Assembly: GCA_958438515.1 (NCBI GenBank)
Contig: CAUBRZ010000024.1
Span: 1 to 18,532 of the forward strand
Source of the DNA: an uncultured Clostridium sp.
GTDB taxonomy: Bacteria; Bacillota; Clostridia; TANB77; CAG-508
Direction: 5' to 3'
DNA: 18,532 nucleotides
Shown here one piece after another: positions 1 to 7,631 of the stretch; within the stretch, counting starts at the first letter, position 1; every line of letters starts with the position of its first letter. Both the position numbers and the translations under genes were made by a program. The notes under the pieces are model-generated. The model saw only the letters and a list, made by a program, of their open reading frames with translations. It was not told the origin of the DNA and ran no database searches.

Positions 1-1
1 A

Positions 2-901
2 ACAAATGGAAGTATAATAGAACCAACAACAGATCCAAACAAAGTAACATATTCAAATAAAACATATACATCATTTAGCAATGAAGGACAAATAACAAAT
101 GCTTTATCACAAGAATTAACAGAAAGTGAATATGCAAGTCAAAAAATATCATATCCAGTATTTAAGCCATTAACATATGCATATAATATAATAAGTACAG
201 GAGATAGTTACACAATATCACAAGAAATAGCAAAAGCAAAGTATTTTTATGGATTAGATCAAGATACAGCAGATAGTCATATGATGAAAAATAGTGAATG
301 GGGAGCAGTAGTATATTTATCACATAGCAACTATGGGATAAATGATAAAAAAGTAGAAATGAATACGAAAAATTTAATTAATTTTGACAAGTTTATTTTT
401 TCAATAACAGGATATGCAAGAGATATACCAAATGGAGTATCAGCAAGTACAACGCATAATAAGACGGGAGTGTTTGATTTAAGTGGATGTGTATGGGAAA
501 GAGTTTCTGCATATATAACAAATGGAGATACAAGCCTTACTACATATGGAAAGTCATATGCTACATTAAAAACGAGTACAAAATATGCAACAATATATCC
601 ATATAATGAAGTAGATGATAGTAATACTAATAATTATCTAGAATATAAGAATGCTAAGTATGGATATGGTGATGCAGTTTTAGAAACATCGACATCAGAA
701 ACATCAACATCAGAACAAGAACAGCTTACTAATGCATGGGAAAATAATTATTCTAATTATCCATATACACATGGTACATTTTTTGTTCGTGGTGGTGATT
801 GTAGCAACATTGATAAAGCAGGTATATTTGCATTTACCAATGCAACTGGTAATCCACAACAAGTTAATGGATTTCGTGCTATATTAATTGGTACAAAATA
901 G
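2..901 (+). CDS. Surface protein, C-terminal part, FGE-sulfatase/C-type-lectin-like end (partial)
   Basis: The reading frame is open from base 2, so the gene starts before the window and the internal ATG at 281 is not its start; 299 residues are visible. The C-terminal part has a GVFDLSGCVWERVSAY segment, then FFVRGGDCSNIDKAGIFAF, ending in GFRAILIGTK. This order (G.VWE, then RGG, then GFR near the C-terminus) resembles formylglycine-generating-enzyme-like domains with a C-type-lectin fold, which are common in envelope proteins of uncultured gut Firmicutes and in targets of diversity-generating retroelements. The catalytic cysteines of true FGE enzymes are not evident, so a binding or display role is more likely than catalysis. 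The stretch before it is rich in Ser, Thr, Asn and Tyr, typical of exported proteins. There is no in-frame CGG. The final ~45 codons use more GGT, CGT, AGC and ACC than the rest. The domain call is by motif resemblance only. Confidence 0.5.
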   Translation, partial: TNGSIIEPTTDPNKVTYSNKTYTSFSNEGQITNALSQELTESEYASQKISYPVFKPLTYAYNIISTGDSYTISQEIAKAKYFYGLDQDTADSHMMKNSEWGAVVYLSHSNYGINDKKVEMNTKNLINFDKFIFSITGYARDIPNGVSASTTHNKTGVFDLSGCVWERVSAYITNGDTSLTTYGKSYATLKTSTKYATIYPYNEVDDSNTNNYLEYKNAKYGYGDAVLETSTSETSTSEQEQLTNAWENNYSNYPYTHGTFFVRGGDCSNIDKAGIFAFTNATGNPQQVNGFRAILIGTK

Positions 902-1021
902 TAAGAAAATTTTAATGCAATTATTTTAATATTTAGCATTTAGCATGTTTAACTAAATGTTCTTTAGAAAAAGCCTTTTTCCAATTTAAATATATATTTT
1001 AAAATCAATAATTAATAATAT

Positions 1022-1052
1022 AAGAGTAGAAAAGTTAAAATTTTCTACTCTT
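1022..1052. terminator. Probable bidirectional terminator hairpin
   Basis: A perfect 12-bp inverted repeat pairs AAGAGTAGAAAA (1022-1033) with TTTTCTACTCTT (1041-1052) across a 7-base loop. It lies between the end of the surface-protein gene and the end of the convergent spore-protein gene. A-rich and T-rich stem ends let it work on either strand. Confidence 0.6.
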
Positions 1053-1090
1053 GTTAATTAAAAAATAATATATTTTTGAACATATTTATA

Positions 1091-1267
1091 TTAAAAATTT
1101 TTTTCATATAAATCTACAATAGGAACATCTTTTTCTTCGAAATTATCAATAAATCCAATTTTGGCAATTGTATTATTAATTCCTTGAATCCAAACTACAC
1201 GTTCATCATAAAAGACATCACATTTTTCTTTATTATTTAAAATAGTATTAATTCTTTCTAAATTCAT
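1091..1267 (-). CDS. sspH: H-type small acid-soluble spore protein (SASP)
   Basis: A 58-residue protein starting at the ATG complementary to 1265-1267, preceded by a strong AGGAGG ribosome binding site. It begins MNLERINTIL, continues with a DVFYDERVVWIQGI core, and ends in a VPIVDLYEKNF-like segment. This matches the H-type SASP layout known from Bacillus and Clostridium: about 59 residues, an N-terminal R..EI-like helix, a V.Y....VWI strand and a C-terminal V.V..L strand. SASPs of this minor class are made in the forespore under sigma-G and packed in the spore core; I could not identify a convincing sigma-G promoter by eye. It is transcribed towards the surface-protein gene and shares the hairpin at 1022-1052. 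It is the clearest sign that the organism sporulates. It has no in-frame CGG. Confidence 0.8.
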   Translation of the reverse strand: MNLERINTILNNKEKCDVFYDERVVWIQGINNTIAKIGFIDNFEEKDVPIVDLYEKNF

Positions 1268-1348
1268 AAAAACCTCCTATTTATAACTTGTACTATTTTA
1301 AGTATATCCAGATAAAAACCACTTTATAACCTATAATTCATATTTTAT

Positions 1349-1377
1349 TTGACTTGTTAGATAATTTAATATAAAAT
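1349..1377 (+). promoter_or_regulatory. Sigma-A promoter for the kinase-like gene
   Basis: TTGACT (1349-1354) and TAAAAT (1372-1377) are separated by exactly 17 bases. The start codon at 1402 follows about 25 bases later, with AAAGGAG as ribosome binding site. Confidence 0.6.
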
Positions 1378-1401
1378 ATGAAAGTACGAAAGGAGTAGAT
1401 T

Positions 1402-3042
1402 ATGAAAATACAATATAAAGAAAAAAATATTGAAGTAGAAAAAAAACAAAAAATAAGTGAAATTTTAAAAGAAGAAATTAAAAACAGTAAATATCCTGTT
1501 GTAGGAGCAATTTATAATAATGAATATGTGAATTTAGATTATGAGGTAAAACAAGATGGAAAAATAGAATTGATTGATATAACATCTAAAGAAGGAATGA
1601 GAATATATAAGAGAACATTAATATATATATTTGCAAAGGCATTAAATACTATATTACCAGATAGCAAAGCAACAGTAAATTATCAATTAGCAAACTCTAC
1701 TTATTGTGGTATTGAAAATATAGAAGTAACAGAAGAATTAGTCAGAAAAATAGAAGATGAAATGAAAGACATTATAAAGAAAGAATTACCAATTAAGGAA
1801 ATTGTTATGACAAGAGAAGAAGCAGAAGAATTTTATGCAGGAACAAATACTACTAGAGGAAAATTACAATATGATTGGAAGTCAAATAAAAAAATCACTA
1901 TGTATTTTTGTGAAAAATATTATAATTATTGTTATGGAATATTAGCTAATAATACAAATGCAATAAAGTTATTTGAATTAGTAAAATATGATAATGGTCT
2001 TTTGATTAAGTATCCAACAAAAGAAACACCAGATAAGATACCAGAATTTATTGAAAGTAAAAAAATAAAGTGGACACTAGAAGAATATAATGACATACAT
2101 AAAATTCTAAATATCAATACAGTTTATAAATTAAATGATGCAGTAGAAGAAAAGAGAATTAAAGATATAATAATGATAGATGAAGCACTTCATGAAAAAA
2201 AATTAGCAAATATAGCAGATCAAATAGCTAAAGATAGAAATATAAAAATGATTCTAATTGCAGGGCCATCATCATCAGGAAAAACAACTTTTGCACAAAG
2301 ATTAGGAATTCAATTACGAATAAACAAAATTAAGCCAGTTACAATATCAGTAGACAACTATTTTGTAGAAAGAGAAGATAATCCAAAAGATGAAAATGGT
2401 AATTATAATTTTGAATGTATAGAAGCAATTGATTTAGAATTGTTTAATAATCATTTAACAAGATTATTAAATGGGGAAGAAGTAGAAATTCCACAATTCG
2501 ATTTCCATGAGGGTACAAAAAGATATAATGGAAATAAACTAAAATTGAAAGATGATGAAGTTTTAGTTATTGAAGGAATACACTGTTTAAATGATAGACT
2601 AACTAGTAGTATATCAAAAGATCAAAAATTCAAAATATATATAAGTGCTCTAACAGTATTAAATATTGATAGATATACAAAAATGTCATCAACAGATACA
2701 AGATTAATTAGAAGGCTAGTAAGAGATTATCAATTTAGAGGGTATTTAGCAAAACACACATTAGATAATTGGCATATGGTAACAAGAGGAGAGGTTGAAA
2801 ATATCTATCCTTTCCAAGAAGATGCTAATGTCATATTTAATACGGCATTAATTTATGAATTAGGAGTATTAAAAGGCATTGCAAAACCAATTTTAGAAGA
2901 GATAACAAAAGAAGAACCTGAATATGCAGAAGCAAAAAGATTGTTAGACATATTAAAATATATAAGAACAATACCTGCAAGTTTAGTGCCATCAAATTCA
3001 TTATTAAAAGAATTTATTGGTGGAGGAGACTTTAAATATTAA
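1402..3042 (+). CDS. TGS-domain nucleoside (uridine) kinase-like P-loop protein
   Basis: A 546-residue protein with an AAAGGAG site a few bases before the ATG. The first ~60 residues look like a TGS/ubiquitin-like domain. Roughly residues 65-220 resemble the editing-associated region of threonyl-tRNA synthetase. The C-terminal half is a uridine kinase/phosphoribulokinase-type P-loop domain. The Walker A motif GPSSSGKT is at residues 288-295, followed by SVDNYFVERED and an EGIHCLND motif, as in uridine kinases. This TGS plus SAD-like plus uridine-kinase architecture of about 550 residues is widespread in Clostridia and usually annotated as nucleoside kinase. Phosphorylation of a nucleoside with NTP is the family expectation, but the true substrate is not established. 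About 23 glycine codons are present and none carries an inserted C. It appears to be co-transcribed with the RNHCP gene 17 bases downstream. Confidence 0.85.
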   Translation: MKIQYKEKNIEVEKKQKISEILKEEIKNSKYPVVGAIYNNEYVNLDYEVKQDGKIELIDITSKEGMRIYKRTLIYIFAKALNTILPDSKATVNYQLANSTYCGIENIEVTEELVRKIEDEMKDIIKKELPIKEIVMTREEAEEFYAGTNTTRGKLQYDWKSNKKITMYFCEKYYNYCYGILANNTNAIKLFELVKYDNGLLIKYPTKETPDKIPEFIESKKIKWTLEEYNDIHKILNINTVYKLNDAVEEKRIKDIIMIDEALHEKKLANIADQIAKDRNIKMILIAGPSSSGKTTFAQRLGIQLRINKIKPVTISVDNYFVEREDNPKDENGNYNFECIEAIDLELFNNHLTRLLNGEEVEIPQFDFHEGTKRYNGNKLKLKDDEVLVIEGIHCLNDRLTSSISKDQKFKIYISALTVLNIDRYTKMSSTDTRLIRRLVRDYQFRGYLAKHTLDNWHMVTRGEVENIYPFQEDANVIFNTALIYELGVLKGIAKPILEEITKEEPEYAEAKRLLDILKYIRTIPASLVPSNSLLKEFIGGGDFKY

Positions 3043-3059
3043 GATTTTTGGGAGTATTT

Positions 3060-3374
3060 ATGGAATACAAAAACTTTACTAAAATAGATGAAGAATTTAT
3101 ATGTGAAAACTGTGGAAGAAAAGTTACAAAATTAGGTTATTCTTGTAGAAATCATTGTCCATACTGTTTACATTCAAAACATGTAGACAAGAATCCAGGA
3201 GATAGAAAAGAAGAATGTCATGGGGACTTAGAACCAGTTTCTTTAGAAATAGATAACAAAAAAGGATATGTAATTGTTTTTAGATGTAAGAAATGTGGGG
3301 CGATTAGAAAAAATAAAGCTGCAAGAGATGATAATATGGATTTAATTATAGATTTAAGTAGTAAACAAATATAG
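3060..3374 (+). CDS. RNHCP domain zinc-ribbon protein
   Basis: A 104-residue protein. I chose the ATG at 3060 because GGGAG (3050-3054) lies 5 bases before it; the upstream in-frame TTG at 3048 has no such site. It contains an N-terminal CENCGRK pair, then SCRNHCPYCLHSKH, which carries the RNHCP signature that names the family, and a later FRCKKCGAIRKN pair. The three CxxC-type pairs suggest one or two bound zinc ions. The molecular function of the family is unknown; nucleic-acid binding is only an inference from the zinc-ribbon shape. It follows the kinase-like gene by 17 bases, so it is probably in the same transcript, and it ends at the shared terminator at 3371-3401. Confidence 0.85.
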   Translation: MEYKNFTKIDEEFICENCGRKVTKLGYSCRNHCPYCLHSKHVDKNPGDRKEECHGDLEPVSLEIDNKKGYVIVFRCKKCGAIRKNKAARDDNMDLIIDLSSKQI

Positions 3375-3401
3375 AGAAATTTAAGATTTAAATTTCTCTA
3401 T
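3371..3401. terminator. Bidirectional terminator between RNHCP and U32 genes
   Basis: A perfect 14-bp inverted repeat, ATAGAGAAATTTAA (3371-3384) with TTAAATTTCTCTAT (3388-3401), has a 3-base loop. Its right arm overlaps the last codons of the minus-strand U32 gene and its left arm overlaps the RNHCP stop, so one element serves both convergent genes. Confidence 0.65.
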
Positions 3402-5851
3402 TTAAATTACCATTTGTATATTTTTGACCTTCAAACCTGTTTCCAGATTTTGCAGTTTGTATAATATTGTTTATTTCAGATATAGACTCATCTAAAATAT
3501 CAATTCTTGCAAAATCTATATTAAAATCTTTAGGACAAATAGATGTTATTTTACTGTTAAAAACAGTTGTAACGGTTTGTATATTATCAGGTAAAACTCT
3601 AAAATTCATATTCATTCTATCTTTTAAATAGTAAAAAGCACCTTTTGTACATTTTGTTTCACATTCAGGGTAACATTTGTCTGTTTTTCCGAAGTAAGCA
3701 ATAATTCATATTTAACAAAGGAGTATTACCATATACAATTAATTCTTTTTGTAAATAGCCATAGTCACATAGCTTAGAAATAGTAGTTTTATCTGCTTCA
3801 GGTGAAATAGTAAATTTGCTAATACCTAATTTTTTAAGTTCTAATACAGTATTTGAATTAAATACATTAAATGTATAATTAGCAATAATTTTAAAATATT
3901 TATTAATGTCTTGAAATAAATCATTTAATAATTTTATATTTCCTATATTAGAAACAACAAAACCTTTTATCTCATATTTTTTAACTGCATTTTCTGCATT
4001 TGAATAAAATAGATTTTTATAATTTCCTTTGATAACTGTTGGCATATAAATATAAGTATCGAATTTTTTACTAATTGTTTTTAAAATCTGTTCATATTTT
4101 TTATTAGTAAAGTATTTTAATGGAATATATATATTATCAATATTTTCTAATTTTGAATAATCATAATCAGAATTTAATATGTTTAGAAGTACAGAAATTT
4201 TTGTATTACTTTTTTGTGAAATTTCTGTTTTCATATTTACAAAGGTCCTCATATTATCTAAAGTTTTATTTTTATTATTAGAAATAATAGAAGTATTACT
4301 AGTAATATTTCTATTAATTTTTGCAAGTGCATAATTTTCTACATTAGTAAGAGCTATTCGTCTTAATTCATTTAAAATACTTAATTTTGGCAAGAATACA
4401 TTTTTATCTAAAGTAATATCTATATTTTTAAATTCATAAGGTGTATTTGATGTTTTAGAAATTTGTTTTATAATTGTTTCCTTATCTAAAGGCCTATTTT
4501 TTGCATCTTGTGGTAAACAGTCTAATTTACAAGTTATACTTAAATCTTTATAAAGTGGTAAATCACAGCAAGAAGTAATGTGAATACTAATAGGATTTAA
4601 TTTTTTTATTATAATTTTACAATTTAATGGGATTTTTTTATTTTCTTTTTTATAACTTTCTTTTGCATTATTAGATAATTGTTTTGATGATAATTTATAT
4701 ATTTTATCACCAAGTTTTATATTTCCCTTCATTCTACCAATTGTAACTGTTTGACCAATTTTGGTTTCATTTATATTTTTACTTTTTTCCATTAACTCAG
4801 ATATAGTATAACTTCCAGATTCATTTTCTAAAGAAATTGTATCTCCAATATTAATTTGTTCTTTTAATTTTAATGAGATATAACCTTTGTTTTTATTGTA
4901 TTTTTCTACTATTCCTAAAAATAGGCCCATATTATTGGGTTTTTCTTTAAAAACTAAATTTTTATTAGGAGTATTTTCAAAATGTCCAGAACAATACATA
5001 CCTCTGTTAAACACTTGCATAAGTTCTTTTTTGTCATTTTCATCTATTATATATGGGTTATTTGATGATGCTAAATCAATATATTTACGATAAATTCTAG
5101 TAACAGTTGCTACATATTCTGGTGATTTCATTCTACCTTCTATTTTTAAGCAATTTACGCCAGCATCTATTAAAGATGGAATATATTCTAAACCACATAA
5201 ATCTCTTGTACTTAATAAATATCCAGAATCTATTTTTTTATCATCTTGAAGTAGCTCATAAGGTAATCTGCAGGGACCAGCACATTTTCCACGGTTTCCG
5301 GATCTTCCACCTATCATGCTAGAAAATAAGCATTGACCAGAATATGAAATACATAAAGCACCATGAATAAAACATTCAATTTCTAAATTTGTATTTTTAC
5401 ATATGTAATCAATTTCATTTATTGAAAGTTCTCTTGCAAGCACAATTCTTTTAAATCCCATTTTTTCTAATTGAATAGCACCATTTAAATTATGTATAGT
5501 CATTTGAGTACTTGCATGAATAGGCAGATCTGGAAACATTTCAATTAGTTTTTCTGCTAATCCTAAATCTTGAACAATAATAGCATCAATACCAAATTCA
5601 TATGCTTTAGTTGCTAAAAAGATGGCATCTTCAAATTCATCTTCTTTTATTAATATATTTAAAGTTAAATTAGTTTTAACACCACGAATTTTAGCATATT
5701 CAATTGCTTGTTTTAGTTCCTCTAAATTAAAGTTATTTGCAAAAGCCCTTGCACTAAATAAATTAGCACCAAAATATACGCTATCAGCTCCATTTTGAAC
5801 AGCAGCTTTTAAACATTCAAAATCTCCAACAGGAGAAAGTAAATCTATCAT
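3388..5851 (-). CDS. Peptidase U32 family protein, rejoined by one +1 CGG site
   Basis: The start is the ATG complementary to 5849-5851, preceded by GGAGGGG. Read with one +1 shift at 3691 it encodes about 820 residues. The N-terminal half is a U32 barrel beginning MIDLLSPVGDFECLKAAVQN. Around residues 157-200 it has the family signature: HGALCISYSGQC, then GRSGNRGKCAGPCR. In characterised relatives (RlhA, TrhP, UbiU/UbiV) this Cys set binds a 4Fe-4S cluster for RNA or ubiquinone hydroxylation, so tRNA/rRNA hydroxylation is more plausible than proteolysis. A long middle region resembles the DUF3656-containing members. Without the shift the protein stops 8 codons after CGG. With it the frame continues through a Cys-containing KTDKCYPECETKC segment, DRMNMNFRVLPDN and a terminal EGQKYTNGNLNRE, all typical of the U32 C-terminus. 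The exact substrate is not determinable here. Confidence 0.88.
3689..3691 (-). other. +1 frameshift site CGG-A (U32 gene)
   Basis: On the coding (minus) strand, CTT-CGG-A. CGG is codon 721 of the upstream frame; reading GGA restores LLGKTDKC and the conserved U32 C-terminus. The upstream frame ends at TGA (3665-3667). This is the only site in a minus-strand gene, and the extra C is on the coding strand. Confidence 0.85.
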
Positions 5852-5893
5852 TTAAACCCCTCCAACAAGGTAATTTTATATTTTATCATTTAT

Positions 5894-5902
5894 ATTATAA
5901 CA
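5894..5902 (-). promoter_or_regulatory. Extended -10 promoter for the U32 gene
   Basis: On the minus strand the sequence reads TGTTATAAT, an extended -10 (TGnTATAAT), about 43 bases before the start codon. There is no good -35 hexamer. Confidence 0.4.
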
Positions 5903-5963
5903 TAAAATGACAAATATAACATTAAATAAGTATAAGATGTAAAAAATAATTAATAAAATTCTA

Positions 5964-5992
5964 TTGACTGTATAATATAAAAGTGATATTAT
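5964..5992 (+). promoter_or_regulatory. Sigma-A promoter for the cadherin-like surface protein
   Basis: TTGACT (5964-5969) and TATTAT (5987-5992) have a 17-base spacer. The gene starts at 6052 behind AAGAGGAG. Confidence 0.6.
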
Positions 5993-6051
5993 CTACAATA
6001 TAATTAGGAATATTTTGTCAAATAAAAAGTGAGAATAAGAGGAGATTACTT

Positions 6052-7291
6052 ATGAGAAGATTAATTAATTTAAAGAAAGTGATTCAAGTTATAATACTAA
6101 CATGTAGTATAATTATAATAAATAATTTATCTTATGCAGTAGAAGAAGAGGATAATTATACTCAAACTGAAAATACAAATAATTCAAACCAAGAAAGTGT
6201 AAGTAATACTGAGACAACCCAAAAAGATGAAGTGACTCAGACACAAACAGAACAGACACAAACAGCTAATCCAAGTAATAACCAGTCTAATTATAATAGT
6301 GTTAATAACACTAAAAAGGAAAACCAAAATACAAATAATACTAATTTAAGTAATTTAGGAATAAGGCCTAATGATTTTTCAGGATTCAAATCATGGATAA
6401 CTTCTTATGACGTAAAAGTTCCAAAAGATTTAAAAAGTGTAGAAATTTATGCAACAGCACAAGACCCAAAAGCAAAAATAAGTGGAATAGGTACTAAAAA
6501 TTTAGAAGATCGGAAAAAATACATTTTCAATAATTGTTACAGCAGAAAATGGAAATACAAAAACATATACAATAAATATAACTAAAGAAGAACAAGAAGA
6601 AACAAATGTTGATAAAGAAAAAAACACAGGAAACGGATTAGCAGGAATTACAATAGAAGATTTGGAATTGTCACCTAAATTTGAAACAAATATATATGAA
6701 TATACAACTAAATATAATGGTGATAAAACTTCTCTAAAAGTTGATACAACAACAACTGATCCTAATTATGTTGTTGATATAAAAGGAAATGAAGATATAA
6801 AAATTGGAGAAAATCTTATTACTATATTAGTTTCTGACTCAGATGGTAATACTATTGCAACATATCAAATAAAATTAGAAAAATGTGAAATTGATCAAAC
6901 TTTATTAAATGTAGAAAACGATATAAATGAAAAAACAAAAAAACAAATAATAATAGTGGGATCAGCAGTAGTAGTATTACTTGTTATTATATTATTTATT
7001 GTTATAAAGAAAATGAGAAATCAAAGAATACAAGAAGAATATAGATATTCATATGATGATGATTATGAGGATGAGGAATATATAGAAGAAAATCCAGAGC
7101 AATATTATGAAGATGAAGACAATTATTATAATTATGAGGAAGAAGTATTATCAAAACAAAAAGCAAGAAAAATGTATTTGGATAATTATAAAAACAGTGA
7201 AGATGAATATGAAGGCTATGATGAGGAATATGAAGATTACGAAGAAGATGATTTTAATAATGGAAGACATAGAGCCAAAAGGTTTAAATAG
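6052..7291 (+). CDS. Membrane-anchored protein with two cadherin-like beta-sandwich domains, one +1 CGG site
   Basis: Read with one +1 shift at 6511 this encodes 412 residues. Residues 1-29 are a signal peptide (basic start, hydrophobic core, ending near LSYA). Next comes a low-complexity linker rich in Gln, Thr, Asn and Glu, then two repeats of the cadherin-like beta-sandwich type. Repeat one ends in SIIVTAENGNTKTYTINI and repeat two in ITILVSDSDGNTIATYQI. A transmembrane helix follows at about residues 296-321 with a KK..R stop-transfer cluster, then a cytoplasmic tail extremely rich in Glu, Asp and Tyr ending in a basic HRAKRFK. The shift lies in repeat one; without it the protein loses repeat two, the anchor and the tail. 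The repeat-one/repeat-two similarity confirms the restored frame. Function is unknown; an envelope adhesion or scaffold role is an inference. It ends just before a strong terminator. Confidence 0.82.
6511..6513 (+). other. +1 frameshift site CGG-A (surface protein)
   Basis: GAT-CGG-A at codon 154. Reading GGA gives LEDGKNTFSIIVTAENG, the standard end of a cadherin-like repeat. The upstream frame would stop 24 codons later. Confidence 0.85.
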
Positions 7292-7292
7292 T

Positions 7293-7329
7293 AAAAAAGG
7301 AGTACAAAATTATTTTGTACTCCTTTTTT
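7293..7329 (+). terminator. Strong rho-independent terminator
   Basis: A perfect 17-bp stem (7293-7309 with 7313-7329), core GGAGTACAAAA/TTTTGTACTCC, with a 3-base loop and a 6-T run, begins two bases after the stop codon. The A-rich left arm would let it also act on minus-strand transcripts of the small Cys-rich gene. Confidence 0.85.
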
Positions 7330-7347
7330 AAAACTATTGTTAAGAAA

Positions 7348-7461
7348 TTAGCAACATCCTCTGTTACCACCACAACAACAGCAAATTAATAAGATAAGGA
7401 TTATTATACAGCAACAATCATCACCAAATCCGAATCCACCGCATCCTCTATTTTCTGGCAT
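7348..7461 (-). CDS. Small Cys/Gly-rich hydrophobic protein
   Basis: A 37-residue protein from the ATG complementary to 7459-7461, with AAGGAGG about 7 bases upstream. It reads MPENRGCGGFGFGDD, then three Cys, an Ile/Leu run, four Cys, and ends GGNRGCC. Ten of 37 residues are Cys. A short hydrophobic helix flanked by Cys blocks recalls tiny proteins often seen in spore-forming Clostridia and the YjcZ-type sporulation peptides. I cannot assign a family. A metal-binding or cross-linked spore-coat role is a guess. Two CGG triplets straddle codon boundaries (TGC GGT and TTC GGA) and read without any shift, which is a useful internal control. A sigma-E-like element may lie upstream (7514-7521). 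Confidence 0.7.
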   Translation of the reverse strand: MPENRGCGGFGFGDDCCCIIILILLICCCCGGNRGCC

Positions 7462-7513
7462 AGTCTAGACCTCCTTCCGAATTAAAGAAATATGTTTTTC
7501 TTTTGTTATTTCC

Positions 7514-7521
7514 TTTGTATG
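7514..7521 (-). promoter_or_regulatory. Possible sigma-E/sigma-K-like -10 element for the Cys-rich gene
   Basis: On the minus strand CATACAAA resembles the mother-cell sigma -10 element (CATACA..), about 50 bases before the start codon. A TTATATT-like sequence lies roughly 14 bases upstream. The match is by eye and weak. It overlaps a perfect 14-base palindrome, TATGATATATCATA (7518-7531). Confidence 0.25.
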
Positions 7522-7598
7522 ATATATCATATGAAAAATATAAAAATGTGTTACAAAGAAAAAAATTTTAATGTTCGCTTTAATCAAAGCAAAAAATG

Positions 7599-7607
7599 TG
7601 ATACAAT
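7599..7607 (+). promoter_or_regulatory. Extended -10 promoter for polC
   Basis: TGATACAAT is an extended -10 (TGnTACAAT) 24 bases before the polC ATG. The -35 position (TTTAAT) is weak. AAGGAG at 7619-7624 is the ribosome binding site. Confidence 0.4.
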
Positions 7608-7631
7608 GCTAAAAGTTTAAGGAGTAATAAA

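Noticed and set aside
281..901. ATG at 281 as the start of the first gene
   Set aside because: The same frame is open without a stop back to base 2 with similar composition, and there is no ribosome binding site before 281, so the gene enters from outside the window.
1268..1348. Sigma-G promoter for the spore protein gene
   Set aside because: Several AT-rich candidates exist but none matches both elements with correct spacing, so no site is called.
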